Positions 1 to 7,002 of a DNA stretch of 18,776 nt are shown one piece after another (position 1 is the stretch's first letter; every line of letters begins with the position of its first letter). The DNA is taken from the NCBI GenBank assembly GCA_964411125.1, contig CAYPJU010000101.1:1-18776 (forward strand), in the 5' to 3' direction. Source of the stretch: JBFIHF01 sp964411125 (GTDB lineage Bacteria > Myxococcota_A > Bradymonadia > Bradymonadales > Bradymonadaceae). The translations under genes and the position numbers were made by a program. Below the pieces are notes generated by a model. The model was not told where the DNA came from. It saw nothing but the letters and a program-made list of their open reading frames with translations, and did no database searches.

Positions 1-52
1 CTAAGGATCTAGTGAGGTAAAACTCGTGGGGGTTCGACTCCCCCCTTCCGCA
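1..52 (+). tRNA. tRNA-Leu, 3' part (apparent anticodon AAG)
   Basis: The window opens inside a class II tRNA. The T arm is complete: stem GGGGG (28-32), loop TTCGACT (33-39), stem CCCCC (40-44). The acceptor strand CTTCCGC (45-51) and discriminator A52 follow. CCA is not encoded, since the next bases are CTG. A long variable arm (GAG, loop, CTC) lies before the T arm, as in tRNA-Leu. TCTAG at 8-12 fits the 3' strand of the anticodon stem. The seven bases before it, CTAAGGA, fit the anticodon loop, giving AAG at 3-5 with G37. AAG is a leucine anticodon and the long variable arm agrees. The D arm, 5' acceptor and 5' anticodon strand lie outside the window, so the anticodon register is inferred. 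Confidence 0.9.
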
Positions 53-61
53 CTGTGATTT

Positions 62-100
62 ACACGAAGCCCCCGCCTCGGCGGGGGCTTCGTGTTTCTT
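62..100 (+). terminator. Rho-independent terminator after tRNA-Leu
   Basis: A perfect 14-bp GC-rich stem (63-76 pairing with 81-94) with a CTCG loop is followed by TTTCTT at 95-100. It begins ten bases after the tRNA discriminator base and is the natural end of the tRNA transcript. An A62-T95 pair can extend the stem. Confidence 0.93.
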
Positions 101-457
101 GCTGAGCAACCGCAGGGATGCGGGGTCTGCGGCACTCAGCTGAACCGAACGAGTTTCAACAACAGGTCAATGGCGCGAAGGTAGAGGGGGGCCGAACTGC
201 AGCCGACGTATCCAGGACAAGCCGGGGATGCCACAGCCACAGTTGATGGCCTTTGCCGCTGCCTGCACCTACCGCCCCAGTCGTGGGTTTTCGGTTCCGG
301 GGGTACAACTATCGGCACAGTCCGTACCCGGCCTGAATAACAGAAATTTTGAGCGTTGACGCCGTCGGCACGCGGATGCTTCTCTGGAAGCTCTCGTCAC
401 GCCTCGGTGCTGTCGAAAGCCTCGACAGCGACCAACATTCGCTTCCGGTGGACGAAG
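101..457. other. Intergenic stretch with no supported gene
   Basis: Nothing convincing is seen between the tRNA terminator and position 458. Short open frames exist on both strands (for example 136-318 and 529-269), but their translations are rich in Arg, Pro, Cys and Ser with no domain-like pattern and no good ribosome binding site. No copy of the tRNA 3' end, integrase remnant or insertion-sequence inverted repeat was recognised. Confidence 0.5.
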
Positions 458-730
458 ATGGGGTTTACCGCGAAAAGTCTGATTGCCATGCCCTACGCCG
501 CCGTGGGTATCAACGTTGTGGGAAAGCACGACTACGCTGAGGTCATGGAAATCGCCGTTGCGGTAGTGAAGCGCGGCGCAGAAAGGCTAACGGTAGGGCT
601 CGACACGTGGGTCCGGCCGTTGTCAGCTTATCCTCCAAGCAAGACTCACGGCATCGCAGTCGAAGAGTTTCGCGAGGCTCTCTCGGCCCTTGGGACGCGT
701 TGTAAGGTGCCGCTTTTGTGGATTCGTTTT
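458..730 (+). pseudogene. Possible remnant of a protein-coding gene, unrecognised
   Basis: An open frame starting at ATG 458 reads like real protein for about 85-90 codons. It alternates hydrophobic and charged residues (for example HDYAEVMEIAVAVVKRGAE and IAVEEFREALSALG) with mostly G or C third positions. After about 720 the same frame becomes Arg-rich and loses this character, although it stays open to 1111. Protein-like sequence then resumes in the next frame near 830 (see the ORF at 846-1115). There is no clear Shine-Dalgarno before 458 and no family is recognised. Remnants of one broken gene, or of two unrelated genes, are both possible. It could also be chance coding-like composition. 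Confidence 0.3.
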
Positions 731-845
731 CCCATAATCCTGTCGCCCCGCCTCTACTTTTTGCCGCTGACCCTGGGACCATACGACCCCGCGACAAGGC
801 AAGAAGCGAAGGCGCGTCGCAGCGAAGCGAGAGTATCTCGAGCTC

Positions 846-1115
846 GTGTTGACCGTTGTCGCCGATCCGCAGGTCGACCCCGCGGCGCTCGACGCCGTCC
901 GGGCGACGCGCGACGCGCTGCCGCAGACGCTAGAAGAGATCCGCGCCATCCACATGAAAGTGTATGCTACAGCGGTGGAACGCAACAACGAGGACTCGGC
1001 AATCGACGTGTACGAAAAGGACAACCTTTACCGCCTCGCCTCAGCACTGCGCGCACAGGCTTGGGCACGAGCCGATGCATCGACACGAGTCACGCACAAC
1101 GACCTACTTAAGTAG
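846..1115 (+). CDS. Small hypothetical protein (89 aa)
   Basis: This is a GTG-initiated frame of 89 codons. The product has balanced composition (DPQVDPAALDAVRATRDALP, then TLEEIRAIHMKVYA), is predicted mostly helical by eye, and is unlike the Arg-rich shadow frames around it. No signal peptide, membrane segment or known motif is seen. The frame stays open upstream to a stop at 768 and that extension (GKKRRRVAAKREYLEL) also looks protein-like. It has no ATG, GTG or TTG, so the ORF may be the 3' end of a truncated gene. The stop lies 20 bases before the TTG start of the large helicase gene, compatible with co-transcription. No strong ribosome binding site precedes GTG 846. I do not recognise the family. 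Confidence 0.42.
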   Translation: MLTVVADPQVDPAALDAVRATRDALPQTLEEIRAIHMKVYATAVERNNEDSAIDVYEKDNLYRLASALRAQAWARADASTRVTHNDLLK

Positions 1116-1121
1116 CCGCAC

Positions 1122-1130
1122 GAGGGGAAG
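1122..1130 (+). promoter_or_regulatory. Ribosome binding site deciding the TTG start at 1136
   Basis: GAGGGGAAG at 1122-1130 is a purine-rich Shine-Dalgarno-like stretch ending five bases before TTG 1136. It supports the TTG codon as the start of the 1911-aa helicase. Confidence 0.6.
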
Positions 1131-1135
1131 CGACT

Positions 1136-4100
1136 TTGACCCATCTACGCATCGAAGCGGAAGCCGACGGACGAGTACAGCTCGCGACCCATCACCTCGC
1201 ACGCGCACTTCTGCGCTCCCTTCAGATCCACAATGGATCAGACGAGACGCTCACCGATCTTCAAGTCGAGATCAGCGTCGATCCGGAAGTCGCGGTCCCG
1301 AAGACGATTCGCGTCGACGCGATTCCTGCCGGCGGGGCGTTTGACGTCCCTCCCCACCAACTCGCGCTCGCCTTGAAGGCCGATCGTCTTGCCAACCAAC
1401 TCGAACGCCAGCGGGGGCACATTCAAGTGTCCATCGTGCGCGGAGGCGTCCCGCTCCTCACCGAGACGCTGCCGTTGGAAGTCCTCGCGTACAACGAGTG
1501 GATGGGACTGGCCTCACCGCCTGAGATGCTGGCCGCATTCGCAACTCCCAACCACCCGAGGATTACCGACGTCCTCCACGCGGCGCGCAAGACGCTCCAA
1601 TCGCAGGGCCAGCAACAGGAATTGGAGGGCTACCAGTCGCGCGACCCTCGGCGTGTCACCGAATTGGCTCAGGCTGTTTACCTGACGGTGAAGGCGTTGG
1701 ACATCGGCTATTCGAACCCACCTGCCAGCTTCGAAGTCGGCGGGCAGAAGGTGCGGGGCGTTGAACAGGTGCTGTCGGAGCGTCTCGCCACATGCCTGGA
1801 CCTCACGCTCCTGATGGCAGGAGCGCTCGAGCAGATCGGTCTGCACCCACTCGTGATTCTCGAGCAAGGGCATGCGTTTCCCGGAGTGTGGTTGACGGAA
1901 TGGTCGCTCCCCACCCCTTGGATTGACGATCCGTCGGCAATCAAAAAGCGCATCGATCTCGGCGAATGCATCGTGTTCGACTCTTCGGCAGCGGCGGCGG
2001 GCGTCTCGTTTGCTGAAGCGTCAAAGATCGCCTACGAGAAAGTGAAGAGCACCGCCACGTTCAGGTTTGCCCTTGATATCCACACAGCGCGACGCGCCGG
2101 GGTAGGACCCATCGGCGTGCTGAGGCAGGGGCACTATGTCGCCGTCGAACCTCAAGTCGGGGCTATCGCGGAGGGCCCGCTGCCCCAGATTCGACGTCAT
2201 CAACCGCTGAATGTCGCGGACGAGACGCCGGCTACCCGTATCGAACGTTGGAAGACGAAGCTCCTCGACCTTTCGCTGCGAAACCGGCTCCTCAACCACA
2301 AAGACTCGAAGCTGACGTTGCCGTTACTTGGCTCTGGACCCGCGGGTATCGAGGATACACTCGAGCGGGACGGGCGACTGACCCTCCTGCCGCGGCACAG
2401 CCCTTTAGTCGGTGACGACGCAGACACGCTGGCAAACGGGGAGCTCAGTCACAAACGACTCGTCGTCGATCTTCCGCGGGGCGAGTTCGACAAGCGCGTC
2501 GTTGAGCTCTTCCGCCGCAATCGCCAGATGCTCGAGGACAGTGGGGCGTCCGCGCTGTTTCTCTCGCTGGGGATGCTACAGTGGGTCGAGTCTCCGAGCA
2601 GTCAGCAAACACGCCTCGCGCCAATTCTCCTGGTCCCCGTGACTTTGGAGCGTAAGGCCGTCGGAGGTCCCTACGAACTCGTACGGAGTGAGGAGGACAC
2701 GATGGTGAACACCACGCTCCTCAAGAAGCTCGAGTCCGACTTCGGTTTGAAAATCCCCGGACTGGGAGCGCCGCTCGCGACGGACGACTCGGGAATCGAC
2801 GTCGATCGAACGCTCGCCGCGGTACTCGATGCAGTCAAGGACCAGCCGCGATTCGATGTGGTTCGAAACGCCGGCGTTGCCCTCTACGACTTCAAAAAGT
2901 TCATGATGTGGCTCGACCTCGATCAGAACGCCGAGAGCCTCATGCAAAGTGAGATCGTCCGGCACATCATCGAGGGTTCCGACGAGCCCTTCCCGGTCGT
3001 GACCTCCTTGCCCGACCCAGACGAGGTGGACAATCGCCCGGTGCGAGAAGACCTCTCGCTGGTCGATGCCGACTCTTCCCAGGTTGCGGCGGTGTTCTCG
3101 GCTCTCGAGGGCAACAGCTTCGTCCTGCAGGGGCCACCAGGGACCGGAAAATCTCAGACGATTACCAACCTGATATCTCAGGCGCTGGGGCGCGGAAAGT
3201 CGGTGTTGTTCGTCTCGGAGAAGAGAGCCGCGCTGGAGGTCGTAGAACAACGATTGAAAGACGTCGGGCTCGGGCCTTTCACGCTCGAGGTACACTCCGA
3301 TCGTGCGTCAAAGTCAGAAGTCGTGAGGCAACTGGAAGAGCCATTCAAATTCAGTTGGGGAAAGTCGTCGGGCGACTGGACGAGGACTGCCGAGGAGCTT
3401 CAGCGACTCCGTGTCCGGCTAAACGCCCACGTCTCGAAGATGCACGAACCCGGCCCGTTCGGCGAGTCGCTGTACCAGGTCGTGTCGCGCCTCATACGAC
3501 TCGATGCCGAGGGAGCGCCACGCGTTGCTTTGTCCTTCTCCCAGACACCCGATCGAGATCGTCATGTTCAGTTGCGCGAAGCGGTGACGGCACTTGCTGT
3601 CCAAACGGAACGCATCGGTGACCCGGCGGCTCATCCGTGGAGAGTGTGCAGCCACGACGACTGGTCGACAGCCTGGGACAACAGCGTTCGCGACGCCGTT
3701 CAGGCGGCGCTGCAAACCGGCGAGACGTGGCGCTCGGCTCGTGACGCCGCCGTGGCTCTCGTGTTGCCAGGTGATTCCGCAGCTCCGGAAGTCTTCGACT
3801 TCCTGGGGGACGCGGCCGATATGTTGGCGGCGGCACCCTTGGTTACGCGGGATCTGCTGGTCGAAAATCGTGCTTCGATCGAGGCCGCTCTAGGGCGCGC
3901 CGCAGAACACCTCGAGGCGCGCCAGACGGCGTTGGCCGTCGTGACGCGCACATTCGATCCCCGTGTCATCGCTGAAGCCGAAATCGAAGCCGAACGCGTT
4001 CGATTCGGCAAATGGGCAAAGGCGTTCGTGCTGCTCGCCTTCGTCATGCTCTTCTTCGCGCGTCGACGGCTGCATGCTTTCGCATCCGGAGATCTGGGCA

Positions 4101-6871
4101 GCAACGAGGACGTCCATTCGGCCCTCGAGGCGGCCAATACCGTTCGTGGCCACGACTCCCAGCTTAAGGAGATTGGAGCCGATCTAGGACGCATGTTTGG
4201 CGCGGCCTGGCAAGGCGAGGCAACGTCGGCTGGTGAGCTCTCCCAGACCTGGGAGTGGGCGCGCGGATTCCGGGAGTTGATGGCAGCCCTGCGTGAAGCG
4301 GACCCACAGGCTGCGGAGCGGCTCATCGAGCTCGCTGCCGACGCCGAGAGCAGAGGTCCGCGGACGAAAACCGGAGCGGCGCTCGAGGAGCTGCGCACGA
4401 GAGCGGAACCGTGGCGAGCCGCGTGCGACAAGGTGAAGAGCACCGTCCAACCCGACCCGAGCTGGGACCAGATGTCGGGCGATGCGCGACTGCAGACCCT
4501 CGCTCTCTGGCAAGCGAACTTTGAGGCTCTGCGCGACTGGTGTGATTGGTTGCGTCGGGCTCGGGCAGCACGCGACGGCGGACTGCAGCTCCTCGTCGAG
4601 GAGTTGCGCAGCGGAAGACTCGCGCCAGGCCAGATCCTCCCGGCGTATGAGCGCGCCGTGCGAGAGCGGTGGTGGGAGAGGCGATGTGAGGAGGACGCCG
4701 AGCTCAGGCAGTTCCGGGGCCGCGACCACGAAAGTCTGATCCAACGCTTCCGTGAGCTCGACCAGGACGCGAAGCGGCTCGCTCGAGAAGAGATTCAGGC
4801 CCGATTGGCAGCTCGACTCCCCGACTTTCAAGCACCCGGCGAAATGGAGATTCTGCGGAGGGAGTTTTCGAAGCAGCGGCGACACAAGCCGATGCGAAAG
4901 CTCTTCTCCGAGGTCCCCAACGCCCTACTTCGGCTGAAGCCCTGCGTGCTGATGAGCCCGCTGTCGGTGGCACGGTTCCTCGATCCGTCTCTGTCGCTCT
5001 TCGACATGGTCGTCTTTGACGAGGCGAGCCAGATACCACCATGGGACGCCATCGGGGCCATCTCCCGAGGGAAACAAGCGATCATCGTCGGTGACAGCAG
5101 GCAGTTGCCGCCCACAGCGTTTTTCAGCCGCGACGACAGTGATGACGAGTTCGACGATGAAGACGCGATCGAGCTGGAATCTATCCTGGAGCAGGCTGTC
5201 TTTCGCGGTGTCCCGCAGATGACGCTGAACTGGCACTACCGGAGCCGGCACGAATCGCTCATCGCGTTCTCGAACCACCACTACTACGACAACCGACTGC
5301 ACGTGTTCCCTTCGCCGCACCATGACGCGAAGCAGCTCGGTCTGAAGTGGGTCGAGGTGCCCGAAGGTCACTACGACCGCGGCGGAACTCGCACCAATAA
5401 GGCGGAGGCGGTTCGCGTGGTGGATGAGATCATCCGACGGTTGGAGCATCCAGAGCTCACCAAAAGCATCGGCGTCGTCACCTTTTCGCAGGCCCAGCAG
5501 AAGGAGATCGAAGATCTCCTCGACGAGAAGCGGCGCTCGAAACCGCAACTCGAGCAGTTCTTCAACGGGGCCGACTCTGTCTTCGTAAAGAACTTGGAGA
5601 ACGTTCAGGGCGACGAGCGCGATGTCATGCTGTTTTCCATCGGCTACGGCCCCGATCAGACAGGCCGCGTCACGATGGCCTTTGGACCGCTCAATCGTGC
5701 TGGCGGCGAGCGGCGACTCAATGTCGCCGTGACACGCGCGCGAGAGCTGTTGATAGTCTTCAGCACCTTGCGCCCCGATCAGATCGACTTGAGTCGCACC
5801 AACGCGCTGGGCGTGAAGCATCTGAAAGGTTTCCTCGACTACGCCGCAAGGGGACACCAGGCAATTCTGGAGTCGGTCACCGTCGATTCGAGTCGTGGGT
5901 TTGATTCGCCGTTCGAAGAACAGGTCTACGACGCGCTCACGGCGTTAGGCTGGACTGTGCACAAACAAGTCGGCGTAGGCGGTTTCTTCATCGACCTCGC
6001 CGTCGTCGATCCCGACCGCCCCGGCGCCTACCTCCTGGGTATCGAATGTGACGGCGCCGCCTATCACAGCGCACGCTCGGCACGAGACCGCGACCGAATT
6101 CGCCAGAGCATTCTCGAGTCTCTCGGTTGGAGCCTGCACAGGATCTGGTCCACTGACTGGTGGACCCAGCGCAACGAGGAACTTCGGCGCCTCGAGGAAG
6201 CGCTGCGCCGCGCGCAGTTCGAGGAAAAGAAAGCGGCGCACCTGGCGCTCTCGTTCAGCGCAAAGCCCGAAGATGTACTCCCTGAGCGACGGTCAGACGA
6301 TGATGCGGAGACGGTGACGATCTGGCCCGATTACGCTGCGCCCTGGAAGTCGCCGGTTGCTCTACCTGTCCGAGATAAGGCGGAGTTTTACTCCTCGACC
6401 CAATCCGCGACGATCGTCGCGCAGATCGACCAGGTGGTCGCGCAAGCCGCGCCAATCCCCCTCGCCGCACTCGCCCGCCACATCGCGACTGCGTGGGAGT
6501 TCGGCCGGACGACGAACAAGCTCAAATCGCGGGTGCTGGAGTTCGGTCGGCGGGCTCAGTGCTTCGTCGACGAAGACGAAGTCTTCTGGCGTTCACGCAA
6601 CCAGAAGGCGGCGTGGCAGGGGTTCAGGTACTCCGACGGCGAGTCGCGAGATGTCACCGACATCGCCCCCGTGGAGCTCGAATGGGCCACGCTCTGGGTC
6701 ATCGAGCGCGCGCTGAGCGCCGAGCGGGACGTCGTCGTTAGCGAGGTCTTGAAGCTGTTCGGCTACAGCCAGATCGGCAGCTCAATTCGTGAGCCGGTCG
6801 ACACTGCCATCGAGCGACTCGCAGCGCGAAAGAAGATCCGCGACGAGTCCGGCCGAGTTTCAGTCGTTTGA
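1136..6871 (+). CDS. DUF4011/UPF1-like SF1 helicase fused to a Vsr-type PD-(D/E)XK nuclease (Hhe-like)
   Basis: A 1911-aa cytosolic multidomain ATPase that probably acts on nucleic acid. Residues about 1-120 are beta-rich. Residues 205-285 look transglutaminase-like (Cys220, His246, Asp282). The DUF4011 signature lies at 369-390 (KLLDLSLRNRLLN). Helicase motifs: Walker A GPPGTGKS 666-673; Walker B FDEAS 1294-1298; motif III GDSRQLPP 1319-1326; WHYRSRHESL 1366-1375; NVQGDERDV 1489-1497; VAVTRAR 1530-1536. About 620 residues, partly helical, separate Walker A from Walker B and include a short hydrophobic segment (962-976). The nuclease spans 1588-1680, with Glu1594, Asp1620 and IECDG (Glu1637, Asp1639), then YHSARSARDRDR and IWSTDWW as in MTES_1575/DUF559 endonucleases. 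A DUF3320-like region follows (1745-1815). Known DUF4011-helicase-Vsr proteins (Hhe) act alone against phage; that role here is inferred. Confidence 0.96.
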   Translation: MTHLRIEAEADGRVQLATHHLARALLRSLQIHNGSDETLTDLQVEISVDPEVAVPKTIRVDAIPAGGAFDVPPHQLALALKADRLANQLERQRGHIQVSIVRGGVPLLTETLPLEVLAYNEWMGLASPPEMLAAFATPNHPRITDVLHAARKTLQSQGQQQELEGYQSRDPRRVTELAQAVYLTVKALDIGYSNPPASFEVGGQKVRGVEQVLSERLATCLDLTLLMAGALEQIGLHPLVILEQGHAFPGVWLTEWSLPTPWIDDPSAIKKRIDLGECIVFDSSAAAAGVSFAEASKIAYEKVKSTATFRFALDIHTARRAGVGPIGVLRQGHYVAVEPQVGAIAEGPLPQIRRHQPLNVADETPATRIERWKTKLLDLSLRNRLLNHKDSKLTLPLLGSGPAGIEDTLERDGRLTLLPRHSPLVGDDADTLANGELSHKRLVVDLPRGEFDKRVVELFRRNRQMLEDSGASALFLSLGMLQWVESPSSQQTRLAPILLVPVTLERKAVGGPYELVRSEEDTMVNTTLLKKLESDFGLKIPGLGAPLATDDSGIDVDRTLAAVLDAVKDQPRFDVVRNAGVALYDFKKFMMWLDLDQNAESLMQSEIVRHIIEGSDEPFPVVTSLPDPDEVDNRPVREDLSLVDADSSQVAAVFSALEGNSFVLQGPPGTGKSQTITNLISQALGRGKSVLFVSEKRAALEVVEQRLKDVGLGPFTLEVHSDRASKSEVVRQLEEPFKFSWGKSSGDWTRTAEELQRLRVRLNAHVSKMHEPGPFGESLYQVVSRLIRLDAEGAPRVALSFSQTPDRDRHVQLREAVTALAVQTERIGDPAAHPWRVCSHDDWSTAWDNSVRDAVQAALQTGETWRSARDAAVALVLPGDSAAPEVFDFLGDAADMLAAAPLVTRDLLVENRASIEAALGRAAEHLEARQTALAVVTRTFDPRVIAEAEIEAERVRFGKWAKAFVLLAFVMLFFARRRLHAFASGDLGSNEDVHSALEAANTVRGHDSQLKEIGADLGRMFGAAWQGEATSAGELSQTWEWARGFRELMAALREADPQAAERLIELAADAESRGPRTKTGAALEELRTRAEPWRAACDKVKSTVQPDPSWDQMSGDARLQTLALWQANFEALRDWCDWLRRARAARDGGLQLLVEELRSGRLAPGQILPAYERAVRERWWERRCEEDAELRQFRGRDHESLIQRFRELDQDAKRLAREEIQARLAARLPDFQAPGEMEILRREFSKQRRHKPMRKLFSEVPNALLRLKPCVLMSPLSVARFLDPSLSLFDMVVFDEASQIPPWDAIGAISRGKQAIIVGDSRQLPPTAFFSRDDSDDEFDDEDAIELESILEQAVFRGVPQMTLNWHYRSRHESLIAFSNHHYYDNRLHVFPSPHHDAKQLGLKWVEVPEGHYDRGGTRTNKAEAVRVVDEIIRRLEHPELTKSIGVVTFSQAQQKEIEDLLDEKRRSKPQLEQFFNGADSVFVKNLENVQGDERDVMLFSIGYGPDQTGRVTMAFGPLNRAGGERRLNVAVTRARELLIVFSTLRPDQIDLSRTNALGVKHLKGFLDYAARGHQAILESVTVDSSRGFDSPFEEQVYDALTALGWTVHKQVGVGGFFIDLAVVDPDRPGAYLLGIECDGAAYHSARSARDRDRIRQSILESLGWSLHRIWSTDWWTQRNEELRRLEEALRRAQFEEKKAAHLALSFSAKPEDVLPERRSDDDAETVTIWPDYAAPWKSPVALPVRDKAEFYSSTQSATIVAQIDQVVAQAAPIPLAALARHIATAWEFGRTTNKLKSRVLEFGRRAQCFVDEDEVFWRSRNQKAAWQGFRYSDGESRDVTDIAPVELEWATLWVIERALSAERDVVVSEVLKLFGYSQIGSSIREPVDTAIERLAARKKIRDESGRVSVV

Positions 6872-7002
6872 CCCACGCAAGGAGATTCCCCGACGTCCGC
6901 GCTCGTCGGACCGTGCGCGACCCGATACCAGGTGGGCAGCATGCCTTCATGAGAATGCCATGCTCAGTGCCTGTCGACCGTGAAGTCATGCGTTCACGGT
7001 AA
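6872..7002. other. Convergent intergenic region between the helicase gene and the Rad50-like gene
   Basis: The plus-strand helicase gene and the minus-strand operon end tail to tail with 131 bases between them. No open frame of interest is seen. An 8-bp inverted repeat near the minus-strand stop (6977-7000) is the only obvious structure. Confidence 0.7.
6977..7000. terminator. Possible bidirectional terminator hairpin between convergent genes
   Basis: ACCGTGAA (6977-6984) and TTCACGGT (6993-7000) form a perfect 8-bp stem with an 8-base loop. It sits three bases outside the stop of the Rad50-like gene and about 105 bases after the helicase stop. Neither strand carries a T run after it, so if it terminates transcription it is not a classic intrinsic terminator. 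Confidence 0.35.

Noticed and set aside
4925..5857. Minus-strand 310-codon frame inside the DUF4011 helicase gene
   Set aside because: Lies opposite the conserved helicase motifs 1270-1540 of the real product; antisense shadow.
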